Positions 34,815 to 43,500 of a stretch of 64,000 nucleotides of DNA are shown here, in pieces. Origin of the DNA: Caldilineaceae bacterium. GTDB taxonomy: Bacteria > Chloroflexota > Anaerolineae > Caldilineales > Caldilineaceae. Position 1 is the first letter of the stretch, and each line of letters starts with the position of its first letter. The notes below the pieces were generated by a model. That model did no database searches and had not been told where the DNA came from. It worked only from the letters and a program-made list of their open reading frames with translations. The stretch covers positions 1 to 64,000 of the forward strand of contig JAPOVP010000035.1 in the NCBI GenBank assembly GCA_026708085.1, written 5' to 3'. A program made the position numbers and the translations under genes.

Positions 34815-35909
34815 CTAAATCTGTCCTCTATCCAGCATATCTCCGAACGGGTTGTCCCGAATCTCCAGCGGGAAATCTACGCGCGCCAGCCCCCGCCGCT
34901 GCGATTCGTAGACGGCCATGATCATCTCCAGCGCGGCGCGGCCCTGCCTCCCGCTCGAGATGCTCTCGCGGTCATTCTCGATGCAGTCGACCAGGTCGGT
35001 GACCGCGTTGATGGTGGCGTTGTCCCGCTGCGTGGGGACAGGCTCCCACTCGACCGGCTCGGTGCGCCCGCGCCAGCGGTGCAGATAGGGTTCCCAGGCC
35101 CACCCGCCCATAGCCCCCATGCTGTTGCGCGCGCCGTGCTGGATCGCGAGGCGGCCTTCGTCCCCTTCGATCAGAATTTCGAACGTGCCATAGCGGCGCC
35201 GTCCGCCCGACTCGAAGAAGAAGAGGCAGTCGCTGTCCATGCGGAACAGCCCGGCGCCGAGGTCCTCGATTGTGATGGCCTTGTTGCCCCGCTCCACCGT
35301 AGCGAAGACCCACTCCGGATCGCCGGCGTAGAAGCGGATCAGATCGGTCAGGTGCGTGCCGTTGTGCATCAGCTCGCCGCCGCCCGCGGTCACGTACTGC
35401 GAATGCCAGCTGCTGGGATCGCGCTGGTCGGTGGAGAGCATGTTGGCGCGGATCGTGCGCAGATTGCCGATGTCGCCGCGCTCGATCATCACCTTCACTT
35501 CGATGAAATTCTTCTCGAAACGCATTGAGTGATCGACAACAAGCTTGGCGCCGGCGCGGTCGCAGGCCGCGATCATCCGGTCCGCCTCTTCGAGGTCGAA
35601 GGCCATCGGCTTTTCGCAAAAGACGCCGCGCGCGCCGGCCTCGGCTGCGGCAATCGTCGCCGGGCCGTGCAGATTGTCCAAGGTGACGACGCTGACGATA
35701 TCGAGATCGGCCTGCGCCAGCATCTCCTCATAGCTGCCGTAGCGCTGCGGGACCGACCAGCGCTCGCAGAAGAGATCGAGCTTGTCGGGGTCGATATCGG
35801 CGGCGGCCACCACCTGGGTATCGGGCACAAGCGTATACGCCTCTGCGTGCAGATTCGCCATCCTGCCGCAGCCGATGATCCCCGCCGTGTATTTCTTGCC
35901 GTCGCTCAT
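34815..35909 (-). CDS. Gfo/Idh/MocA-family oxidoreductase, copy 2
   Basis: 364 residues from the ATG at 35909, which has GGAG upstream and overlaps the permease stop by four bases. The track ORF to 36476 is read-through of the permease in another frame. Motifs: YTAGIIGCGRMANLHAEAY (nucleotide-binding), GVFCEKPMAF (EKP), and ELMHNGTHLTDLIRFYAGDP. It is parent or sister of copy 1, differing at scattered positions throughout, for example HNGTH versus HDCTH at the active site. That may give different substrates or stereochemistry (inference). It acts in the cytoplasm on the solute imported by the adjacent transporter. Confidence 0.93.
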   Translation of the reverse strand: MSDGKKYTAGIIGCGRMANLHAEAYTLVPDTQVVAAADIDPDKLDLFCERWSVPQRYGSYEEMLAQADLDIVSVVTLDNLHGPATIAAAEAGARGVFCEKPMAFDLEEADRMIAACDRAGAKLVVDHSMRFEKNFIEVKVMIERGDIGNLRTIRANMLSTDQRDPSSWHSQYVTAGGGELMHNGTHLTDLIRFYAGDPEWVFATVERGNKAITIEDLGAGLFRMDSDCLFFFESGGRRRYGTFEILIEGDEGRLAIQHGARNSMGAMGGWAWEPYLHRWRGRTEPVEWEPVPTQRDNATINAVTDLVDCIENDRESISSGRQGRAALEMIMAVYESQRRGLARVDFPLEIRDNPFGDMLDRGQI

Positions 35910-36781
35910 TTGAATGCTCCTACCAGGGCGGCGCCCGCGAAGGTGCGCATCATCAGGATAATGATAATCGCGGTCGGTATAAACGCGATCACATAACCGG
36001 CCATCAGCGGCCCGATCATCACCTGGGTGTTGCCGGTGAACTTCGCCAGCCCCAACATCAGTGTAAACTTCTCTGGCGAGCGCAGCACCAACAGCGGCCA
36101 CACGTAGTCCCCCCACGTCGACAGGAAGGTCAGCAGGCCCACGATCGCCATGATCGGCCGCGAAAGCGGCAGCGCGATCAGCCGGTACATCTGCAGCTCG
36201 GTGCCGCCGTCCATGCGCGCTGCCTCGAACAGCTCCTCGGGCAGATCGGAGAAGAAACCGGTGAGCAGAAAGACGGCAAAGGCGAGCCCGCCGGCGATAT
36301 AGGGCAGGATCAGCCCCCACAGCGAGTTCATCAGCCCAAACTCGACGATCAGCAGGTAGCGGCCGATCAGGGTGAGGACGCTGGGGATCATCAGCAGCGA
36401 CAGCACCAGGTAGTAGGCCGCGTCCCGCCAGGCGAAGTCGATGCGCGCAAACGCGTACGCGGCCAGCGACGCGCACAGCAGCACGCCCGTAACCGCCCCG
36501 AGGCTGACGAGGCTGCTATTGATGATGGAGCGATAGATCTCGTTCCACGCCATCACATAGTTGTGCAGTTGCAGCGGAAAGGCCGGCAGCCAGAAATTTA
36601 CCAGCAGCTGCTGAAAACTCTTGAGCGAGGTGAGGATGGTAATGAAGAAGGGGAAAAAGGTCAGAAAGAGGAGAAATATCAGCAACGCATGATGCAGAGC
36701 GCCTTTGAAACGGCCGCCAAGCTCCGCTTGCGCGGCATCCGGCGTCGATGTGAAGGGCCGGTCGACTGTCTGCCCGGTCAT
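35906..36781 (-). CDS. Carbohydrate ABC transporter permease (MalG/UgpE type)
   Basis: 291 residues with six predicted helices beginning HALLIFLLFLTFFPFFITIL. The EAA loop is ELFEAARMDGGTELQMYRLIALPLS, the ATPase docking site. Length and layout are standard for the inner-membrane MalG-like subunit. It overlaps the MalF-like gene by one base and the oxidoreductase by four, so the operon is tightly coupled. The ATPase subunit is not encoded in the operon and must be supplied in trans. Confidence 0.93.
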   Translation of the reverse strand: MTGQTVDRPFTSTPDAAQAELGGRFKGALHHALLIFLLFLTFFPFFITILTSLKSFQQLLVNFWLPAFPLQLHNYVMAWNEIYRSIINSSLVSLGAVTGVLLCASLAAYAFARIDFAWRDAAYYLVLSLLMIPSVLTLIGRYLLIVEFGLMNSLWGLILPYIAGGLAFAVFLLTGFFSDLPEELFEAARMDGGTELQMYRLIALPLSRPIMAIVGLLTFLSTWGDYVWPLLVLRSPEKFTLMLGLAKFTGNTQVMIGPLMAGYVIAFIPTAIIIILMMRTFAGAALVGAFK

Positions 36782-37740
36782 CAGGTCTCCCGTGTGCGTC
36801 GCGTGCGGGCGAACGGCGACGTTGTGTAGCGGAAGCTCAGCAGCGTCAGAATGAAGATGGCGATGAACATCGTCACACCGATCGTTGCGCCGTAGCCCAT
36901 CTGGTCCCCGCGGAACGCGGCCATAAAGAGCAGCAGACCGGGCACCAGCGACGCCTTGGCCGGCCCGCCCGCGGTCATGATCAGCACAAAGGCGAAGTCC
37001 TGGATGATGCCGATCATCGTCTGGATCGCCACCAGCTGAATCGAAGTGATCATCAGCGGAATGTCGATCCGCACCATCCGCTGCCAGACATTGCAGCCGT
37101 CCATCACCGACGCATCCAGCACCTCATTGGGGATCTGCTGCAAGCCGGCGTAGAAGATCATGAACGGCCAGCCCGAGATCCAGGGAAAGCCGACGAACAG
37201 CAGCGCCAGAATCACAAGGCTCGGCTCCGACAGCCACGCCGTCTGCCATTCCTCGAGGCCGAAACTCCCCAGCATGCGATTGAGCACCCCAATCGTGGGC
37301 AGCGGGTTGTAGATGAACCTCCAGATCATGATCGTGACCAAGAATGGCACCACCATCGGCAACACGAAAAGCGTGCGGTACCAGTATTTGGTGCGTTCCC
37401 GTTTCAGGTTGAAAACCAGCTCCGCCACCAGGAAAGGGGAGATGCGCTGCAACATCCAGCCGAGGAAGAACCAGCCGAGATTGCGCGTGGCGATGTGCAT
37501 GTTGGGGTCGTTCACCATCGTTATGAAGTTCTTGAACCCAACGTACCGCTCCACCGTAAAGCCGTCCCAGCGAAAGAGGGTATGATAAATGACATTGATT
37601 GTCGGCTGGTACATGAAGATAGCCAGAAAGAGGAAGGTGGGCAGCAGAAAGAGGAACGCGGTCAGATTACGCCGCAGCACACGGCGGCGCCCGCTCCACA
37701 GTTTACTGTCGAGACCCGCGTCGGCAGTCTGTACTGACAT
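36781..37740 (-). CDS. Carbohydrate ABC transporter permease (MalF/UgpA type)
   Basis: About 319 residues from the ATG at 37740; the track's GTG three codons upstream is an alternative. Six helices start with LTAFLFLLPTFLFLAIFMYQ. The EAA loop reads VLDASVMDGCNVWQRMVRIDIP, where the usual Glu-Ala-Ala is changed to Asp-Ala-Ser. It forms the sugar channel with the MalG-like subunit. Its start is preceded by a heptamer-type hairpin rather than a good ribosome-binding site. Confidence 0.9.
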   Translation of the reverse strand: MSVQTADAGLDSKLWSGRRRVLRRNLTAFLFLLPTFLFLAIFMYQPTINVIYHTLFRWDGFTVERYVGFKNFITMVNDPNMHIATRNLGWFFLGWMLQRISPFLVAELVFNLKRERTKYWYRTLFVLPMVVPFLVTIMIWRFIYNPLPTIGVLNRMLGSFGLEEWQTAWLSEPSLVILALLFVGFPWISGWPFMIFYAGLQQIPNEVLDASVMDGCNVWQRMVRIDIPLMITSIQLVAIQTMIGIIQDFAFVLIMTAGGPAKASLVPGLLLFMAAFRGDQMGYGATIGVTMFIAIFILTLLSFRYTTSPFARTRRTRET

Positions 37741-37751
37741 GGGGTTCACAA

Positions 37752-37798
37752 AGGCCAGTGATCAGTGGTCAGTGATCGGCAGATCACTGACCACTGGC
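37752..37798 (-). repeat. Heptamer-derived hairpin between binding-protein and permease genes
   Basis: CAGTGGTCAGTGATC and GATCACTGACCACTG form a perfect 15-bp stem with loop GGCA, extended by GGCC arms. The stem consists of the AGTGGTC/AGTGATC heptamers. It separates the binding-protein gene from the permease genes and may stall decay or transcription there. Confidence 0.8.
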
Positions 37799-37813
37799 CG
37801 TTATCGACTGCTC

Positions 37814-39406
37814 TCAGGCGTTGAACGGCATCACGAACGGTTCGCTGGGGACGGAGTAATCGCCCCACGGCGGCGGGGTGTAGTCGGCCTGCATCTTCTC
37901 CCACTCGGCGGCCTCTGCGTGCAGCTCCTTATCGACGAGGAAATTCTCGATGAAGGTCGGCAGCACGTCGATCTGAATCTGGATCATCTCTTCGAGTGTC
38001 ATATCGTCGGCGAAGTAGGCCTGAATCGCCGAGAACCACTCGTACCAGAAGTGCCAGTCGCCGATGCGGTCGGAGGAGAATCCGGGCTTGGCGGTATCTG
38101 CTTCATAGTCGCTGACCAACCCCTTGACATCGTCGTCGACCTCGAGATCTTCGAGGCCCTTGATCGTGGGCAGCACCAGGTTCGTGCCAAGCCGCTCGTG
38201 GATCAGCCGCGCGGTGTTCGCCGGCGTCGTCATGAATTTGAGGAAATCGACGGCCAAGTCGACGTGGCCCCGTTCGCGCGCGGTCTTGGTCACCGTCTTG
38301 CTCTCGGTCCCGCGCGCGATCAGCCAGGTCGGGTCCTCTTCACCCCACGGCGTCAGCTTATTGGTCAGGCGCGGCAGATTGAAGACACCGAACTTGTCGG
38401 TTCCTCCCAGCTCCATCAACTGCGGCCAGATGCGGTTCGCGTTCCATACCATCGACGTCTGCCCGGTCATGAAGACCTCGCCATAGCCGATCGCGGAGGT
38501 GGTCTGCGCCATCTGCAGGTAGCCCGGCTGGTAGTAGTTCGTCGCTTCCTTCCAGATGCGGGTCGGCTCGACCCAGTAAGGTGAGTCCAACCGCACGATG
38601 CCGGCGACGGCGGCGCGGGTCTGTTCCACGTCGTCGCAGAAGCCGTCGCCGTTGATGTCGATCAGCTCGAACAGCCCCATCGCCCGAACCAGATAGTCGA
38701 CCATGCGATCCCATTCCCAGCTGAGCAGCGTACTCTCCACGGGAATCGTGCCCGTATCGAGGATCTGCTGGCAGGCCTGGTAGTAGTCGTAATAGGTCTT
38801 TTCGGGAGGACCGGAGAGGCCGGCCTCAGCGAAAATCTCCTTGTTGTAGGCGATCACCAGTCCCGGGCCGCCCCAACCGACGGGAATGTCGTAGTTGTTG
38901 CCGTCGGCCAGCACGATCGGATGTACATCCTCGAACCACTGGTCGAGCCAGCGACTGCTGCCCGGCTGGCCCGCGGGAATATAGTGGTTCGGCTGATTGA
39001 GGTACTCGGTCGTCGGGACAATCGTGTCCTTGTCGTAGATGAAGGTGAGGCCGTAGGTGAAGGTGATGTCCGGCAGCGTTCCTGCGGCCGCGCCGGACTT
39101 GAAGTAGGTCGGCTGGGTCATGGCCTCGGTTGCCTTGAAGGGTTCCTCAAAGACGACCTCGACGCCGGGGTGCATCTCCTCGTACTCCGACGCGATGTGC
39201 AGGATCTCGTGGAGCGCCACCGGCGTATCCGCGGTTACCTTGCCGGGAACGTACTGCATGTCGATGGTCAGTTCACCGGTCATCCCTGAGCCCTCGGCTG
39301 CATCGTCTTCCATGGGCGCCGTGGGCATCGCACAAGCGGCGATAAGCCCGGCAGCGAGGCCACCAGTCCCGATCAGGAATTGGCGGCGAGACAGTGCTCT
39401 GTTCAT
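37814..39406 (-). CDS. Family 1 sugar-binding lipoprotein, Tat-type signal
   Basis: 530 residues. The signal is ALSRRQFLIGTGGLAAGLIAACA: twin arginines followed by a hydrophobic stretch and a lipobox Cys, so export by Tat and lipid anchoring are expected. The mature part has the two-lobe layout of extracellular binding proteins (YVPGKVTADTPVALHEI, VGWGGPGLVIAYNKEIFAEA, GEVFMTGQTSMVWNANR). At 530 residues it is larger than the common 420-450, pointing to an oligosaccharide or bulky ligand (inference). First gene of the operon with two permeases and two oxidoreductases. Confidence 0.92.
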   Translation of the reverse strand: MNRALSRRQFLIGTGGLAAGLIAACAMPTAPMEDDAAEGSGMTGELTIDMQYVPGKVTADTPVALHEILHIASEYEEMHPGVEVVFEEPFKATEAMTQPTYFKSGAAAGTLPDITFTYGLTFIYDKDTIVPTTEYLNQPNHYIPAGQPGSSRWLDQWFEDVHPIVLADGNNYDIPVGWGGPGLVIAYNKEIFAEAGLSGPPEKTYYDYYQACQQILDTGTIPVESTLLSWEWDRMVDYLVRAMGLFELIDINGDGFCDDVEQTRAAVAGIVRLDSPYWVEPTRIWKEATNYYQPGYLQMAQTTSAIGYGEVFMTGQTSMVWNANRIWPQLMELGGTDKFGVFNLPRLTNKLTPWGEEDPTWLIARGTESKTVTKTARERGHVDLAVDFLKFMTTPANTARLIHERLGTNLVLPTIKGLEDLEVDDDVKGLVSDYEADTAKPGFSSDRIGDWHFWYEWFSAIQAYFADDMTLEEMIQIQIDVLPTFIENFLVDKELHAEAAEWEKMQADYTPPPWGDYSVPSEPFVMPFNA

Positions 39407-39984
39407 TTCAGCCTCCTATTGATAAGGTTCTGCCGATGGCGATGGTTGCAAGAGGTATGAAGAAGGGACGGTTGAGAGAGGACTTTGCGCCCGAATGTAA
39501 CATCTCTTGCGGATGCGGTCAAACCAGTTTTTCGGATCAGTGAGCTTGGCCCCAAAAACTGGACCACATGCTAAGGTGTATCATGGAGCACGACACCAAT
39601 AAGCCATATGAACTCGCGTACGATCCCAGCCACAACGCGAATTACAGCATGTGTCAGAAGAGAAAGGGCCCCGGATTTCACAATCCAGGGCTCTGGCGAG
39701 GTTGAAGGTGTGTTCAGGTCATTTGAGGCCAAAAACTGCTAAACCAAGTGGGATCCCGAATCAGCAGACGGAGTTTCAGTGTCTCCGGGAATGTCGGGGG
39801 GTTGAGAGGGCGGCTGTGTGGGTCCTACTCTGATTCCTCCTGTCCCCCAGGATGGGCCTAGCTCTTCTGTCGTGGCGTTCCTGAGTTCGATCCCCTGCCC
39901 TTCAACTATGTTCGGGGACTCTCTCAAACCGGCATGAAGAGATCAGCCGGATGCGGTTGCGGCGGAACTACACAGGTGTCAGTC
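39407..39984. other. Intergenic region with an IS3-type end
   Basis: About 580 bases without a credible gene. The only recognised element is an IS-end-like fragment at 39547-39592. A 60-codon ORF at 39651 has no features of a gene. Confidence 0.5.
39547..39592 (+). mobile_element. IS3-family left-end relic
   Basis: TGGCCCCAAAAACTGGACCAC is followed by a GCTAAGGTGTATCATGGAGC stretch. Nearly the same succession occurs at 53405 in front of a residual IS3 orfA start. No transposase follows here, so only the terminal sequence survives. Confidence 0.6.
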
Positions 39985-41181
39985 CTATTCGGATTCCGGA
40001 GTCGGATAGTAGCCCGAATTGACGATGAACTCGTAGGGGAAGGCGCCTCCGTCCGGCAACGGAATGTGGCCGGTGAACACGCGGGCGTAACCCACCTTGG
40101 GGACTTCGGCGCTGTCGGAATCGTCGGCGGGGTTGTCGAAGTAGTACTCCCAGAAGCCGCCTTCCGGACCGCTTTCCGCCGCGGCGATGAGCTGATCGAC
40201 GATCAGTTCTCCGGTCGCGATGTCGCGGGAAATCCCTCCCTGTCGCAGCTCGAACCGGTCTGGAAACCCGCCGTGAAACTGGATCAGCTTGCTGGCGCGA
40301 TCCATGACGGAGAGGTAGACGGAACCGTCTCTCCAAGGTCCGTTCGGATCCCGCAAGGTGACCCGGGCTTTCGCGAGGACGTTCGAGCGGGCGACCGGAT
40401 CGTCGGACTCGAGAAGCTCGACGATGTACTCGCCCGCGGCCGTGACGAAGGCCTTCAAGGTTGCCCGGTCCACCACTTCGCCGGCCGTAATCGCGGGGTC
40501 GCCGTAATCGAGGGCCTCGTCGCTGATGGGAATCAGGTGAGACGCGTCGAGCTCGAATCCGGCGAGCAGAACGGTGGGGCGCTGTACGGAGCCCGTGAAA
40601 AAAATGGTGGCGTAGCCGGAGGCGTCCGCGATATTGGGTACGTTGAATGGACCGCCATCTCCCTGTACGGCGGCAGCGAAGGCGGCCATGGCCGCGGCCG
40701 GGTCGGTTAGAGCGGCCGGGTCGATCCCCAAAGCGTGAAGGATCGCTGCATAGATCACGGGGTTGAGTTGTCTGCCGGACAACGACATTTGCTGCGCGTG
40801 AACGTACACCCTGCCGTCGGGCGTCAGCTGCACCAGGTAGGTGGAACCTGAACGCCACGGACTCCCCTCCTGCCTGAAGAGACATCTAAGGTATAACGTC
40901 TGCTCTACGGCCCTTTCTCCTTGTAGCACGCTTACATGATTGTCTCTCGCGGCCAGCGCGAAGTCGGTCAGGCTGGCGTTGCCGTCTTCCACCTGTTGCG
41001 CCGTCACCTGCGCATCGGCGGGCGGAGCAACGCCGGTAGGCAGGGGACATTCGGGCTGCGCCTGCCTCGATTCGGGCTGCACCTGCTCCGGTTCGAGCAG
41101 AACGAAGGTACAGGCGGCGGAAACGAGCATACCAATCGCAAGAGAGAGACAAATGACGGCCTTCCGGATTACACTTTTCAT
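39985..41181 (-). CDS. Cache-domain-like lipoprotein
   Basis: 398 residues from the ATG at 41181 (GGAG upstream, lipoprotein signal SLAIGMLVSAAC following). The track ORF start is upstream and unsupported. Two related halves are seen. The second half (VYLSVMDRASKLIQFHGGFP ... GGFWEYYFDNPADDSDSAEV ... KVGYARVFTGHIPLP ... IVNSGYY) follows the pattern of a small-molecule-binding single Cache domain. The first half (TYLVQLTPDGRVYVHAQQMS) looks like a diverged copy. Such domains sense extracellular ligands. Here there is no membrane-linked output domain, so it may be a free-standing binding lipoprotein. Isolated gene on the minus strand. Confidence 0.65.
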   Translation of the reverse strand: MKSVIRKAVICLSLAIGMLVSAACTFVLLEPEQVQPESRQAQPECPLPTGVAPPADAQVTAQQVEDGNASLTDFALAARDNHVSVLQGERAVEQTLYLRCLFRQEGSPWRSGSTYLVQLTPDGRVYVHAQQMSLSGRQLNPVIYAAILHALGIDPAALTDPAAAMAAFAAAVQGDGGPFNVPNIADASGYATIFFTGSVQRPTVLLAGFELDASHLIPISDEALDYGDPAITAGEVVDRATLKAFVTAAGEYIVELLESDDPVARSNVLAKARVTLRDPNGPWRDGSVYLSVMDRASKLIQFHGGFPDRFELRQGGISRDIATGELIVDQLIAAAESGPEGGFWEYYFDNPADDSDSAEVPKVGYARVFTGHIPLPDGGAFPYEFIVNSGYYPTPESE

Positions 41182-41936
41182 GGTGCGTTTCTCCTGTTGG
41201 AAACAAGCATTGGAGTCAAGCCTTCGCCATAGGCTGCCCGCGGCGCAAACATTACTGTCTACGCTGAACGAGCGGTATTGACTGCGAGCACAACATAGTA
41301 GCGGGTTCCGAGTGCAAGGCCGGTGTTGGTATAGGATGTTGCGGAATGCGAGTAAAAAGGTGGCGTAGCCCACGACGGGATCGAGTAGGTGATCTTCTAT
41401 TATATACCTGTCGTATGTTATTGGTGCGTCAAAACGATTTATTTCTGTATCAATATTGTACCAATGCCTATTTGAGCGGTGAGGCAGGTGAAGTGAAGAG
41501 CGTTCTGATGCTGGGGGATGCGATCACGGTTGCGAAGCGTTGACGGCCGCGCCGCATTACAGCGTTGCAGGGGAGACATCTTCGGCAACGCCATTACGTC
41601 GACAGGGGATGCGGAGAGGGAGTCCTTTTGTGGCCGCGAGGAGCCTATGCCGTTCTGACAGTAGTGGTGGTGCGGTCTTGAGAGGCGGCGAAATGACAGG
41701 CTTGGCCGAGGGGGTGGCCGCGGCCGGTCGTACTGACCGCCGTTATGGAAATGGTACGTCTTCCCAGACAGAACAGAGAGACCAGGATTGGCGGGCACCA
41801 GAACGGCACCGGCGCGCGCGGCGCCCATGCCCATCTCCTTCCACGCCCGACCACGTTTCCATCGGTACCTCGATAGCAGTCCACGAAGGGCACTGATTGG
41901 GGGTTTCCCTACAGGTATAGCCTCTTTTGCAACAGG
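41182..41936. other. Non-coding region upstream of the Cache-like gene
   Basis: 755 bases. The part near 41390-41470 is notably AT-rich (for example TTCTATTATATACC) and may hold promoter sequence for the minus-strand lipoprotein gene. No credible gene; the ORF at 41540-41896 is arginine-rich noise. Confidence 0.45.
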
Positions 41937-42488
41937 CTAGAATTCGGAAACGGACTGATCCGTTTCCGTCAGCAACCGCACTTCTGTGCCGTCATGGAGC
42001 CTCAGGCACACGAAGTCGTAGGCCCATGCATGGTCCTTCCACGCAGGCTGCAGACGCACACACGCGCCGTCATCGGGCCACAGACGCCCTCTCTTCGGCT
42101 GCTTCGCCGGCACCTTCAGCCCTTCATATCGCCGTATCCTCTCCACACGCTTGTGGTTCACATGCCTGCCACGTTGCCGCAGAAAGGCGGTGATCCTACA
42201 GTAGCCGTACCTGCCGAACTGGCTGGCCAGCTCCACGATCTCCGCGGTCAGTGCCTTCTCATCTTCCGCGGGGATCGGCTTGTATCGCTGTGTGGAGCGA
42301 GGATGACCCAGCACCCTGCAGGCGCGTCGCTCCGAGACCCCATACTCGTTGCGCCACCGATAGAAAGTCTGCTCGGCCACGCCGATCCGGCGGGCAGCCT
42401 CAGCGACTGTGCCGCCCTCGGCCATCGCCACCTCAGCCTCTCCGAGCTTTTTGATTACCTGCTCCGGCGTATGTCTCCTCTTGGCCAT
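41937..42488 (-). pseudogene. Internally deleted, truncated IS3-family transposase
   Basis: 183 codons. The N-terminal OrfA-like helix-turn-helix (HTPEQVIKKLGEAEVAMAEG, AARRIGVAEQTFYRWRNEYG) runs straight into the OrfB segment VSERRACRVLGHPRSTQRY. The leucine-zipper part of OrfA and the frameshift zone are therefore missing. The integrase core begins (AWAYDFVCLRLHDGTEVRLL, holding the first Asp) but ends before the second Asp and the Glu of the DDE triad. It cannot be an active transposase. Confidence 0.85.
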
Positions 42489-42547
42489 CTTTCCCCCTTT
42501 CTACGGCCCAATTCCAACGTACTATCTGGACCAGCTTTTTTGGGGCA
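41937..42547 (-). mobile_element. Decayed IS3-family element
   Basis: On the minus strand the element begins TGCCCCAAAAAAGCTGGTCC (42527-42546), about 50 bases before the transposase start. This end resembles the relic ends at 39547 and 53405. The other terminus is not recognisable past 41937. A 23-base sequence containing TCAGAGCCGGCC just outside the end (42558-42580) recurs near the relic at 53405 (53599-53621). Confidence 0.75.
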
Positions 42548-42612
42548 GGTCAGCACCTCGTGCTCTGATCAGAGCCGGCCCAACCTTTGTTTCCGGAGCC
42601 ACACGGCGCGCC

Positions 42613-43497
42613 CTATCCCTTCAGGCCGGAGAGGCTGATGCCGCCGATGATGTACTCCTGGGCGAGGACGAAGAGGATGACGATGGGGAAGGAGACGATG
42701 GTGGAGCCGGCGAATACGGCCGGCCAGTTGATCTGGTTGACGTCGCGGAAGAGAGCGATGCCGACGGTGACCGGGTACTTTTTCCAGTCGGAGAGGATGA
42801 TGAGGGGCCAGACGAAGGAGCTCCACTCGTTGAGGAAGATAAAGACGCCGAGCGTGACCATGGCCGGTTTGGCGAGGGGCAGCATAATGCGCCAATAGGT
42901 GCCGAAAAAGCCGGAGCCGTCGATGCGGGCGGCGTCCTCCAGCTCGCGCGGGATATTGAGGAAAAACTGGCGCAAGAGGAATATACCGAAGGCGCCGGCA
43001 AAGCCCGGCAGCACCACCCCCGTAAATGTATTTGTGAGACCCAACCCATGCGCGATGAGGAAGGTCGGTATCAGCGTAACCGAACCCGGCAGCATCAGCG
43101 TCGCCAGCACCGCCAGGAAGAGGGCCTCGCGGCCGGGAAAATCGACGCGCGCGAACGAATAGGCCGCCAGCGAGTCGATGAAAAGCTGGACAACAAGGAC
43201 TGCGGCCGCGTACAGAATGCTGTTACCCAGGTATACTCCCATCCGCCCGATCGTCAGAGCATCATAGTATGTGCTCAGCGTTGGCGGCATCGGAATGACC
43301 GAATAGGGATTGGTGAAAAAGTCGGTCCGGCTTTTGAAGGAGTTGGCCAGCATCCACAGGTAGGGAAAGATCATGCTGAAGGCGAGGGCAATCAGAAGCG
43401 CATAGACGATGATGGTGAAGCTGCGCTTGGTTGCAACCAGAAGCAGCCTGTTCTGTTCTTTGGCCCCGCCGCCGGGGTCGGACAGTGTGCGCGCCAT
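42613..43497 (-). CDS. Carbohydrate ABC transporter permease (MalG type)
   Basis: 294 residues, six helices. The first is IIVYALLIALAFSMIFPYLW, followed by the conserved MLANSFKSRTDFF. The EAA loop is ELEDAARIDGSGFFGTYWRIMLP. It is the inner-membrane partner of the gene starting at 44433, spaced three bases from it. No ATPase gene is present in this operon. An IS3 relic lies immediately downstream. Confidence 0.93.
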   Translation of the reverse strand: MARTLSDPGGGAKEQNRLLLVATKRSFTIIVYALLIALAFSMIFPYLWMLANSFKSRTDFFTNPYSVIPMPPTLSTYYDALTIGRMGVYLGNSILYAAAVLVVQLFIDSLAAYSFARVDFPGREALFLAVLATLMLPGSVTLIPTFLIAHGLGLTNTFTGVVLPGFAGAFGIFLLRQFFLNIPRELEDAARIDGSGFFGTYWRIMLPLAKPAMVTLGVFIFLNEWSSFVWPLIILSDWKKYPVTVGIALFRDVNQINWPAVFAGSTIVSFPIVILFVLAQEYIIGGISLSGLKG

Positions 43498-43500
43498 GAC

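Noticed and set aside
34815-36476. 553-codon fusion of an Arg-rich segment to an oxidoreductase
   Set aside because: The first 189 codons are the permease gene read in another frame; the true start at 35909 has GGAG and an ATGA overlap.
41346-41896. Small ORFs in the AT-rich gap upstream of the Cache-like gene
   Set aside because: Arg/Ser-rich random translations without ribosome-binding sites or family similarity.
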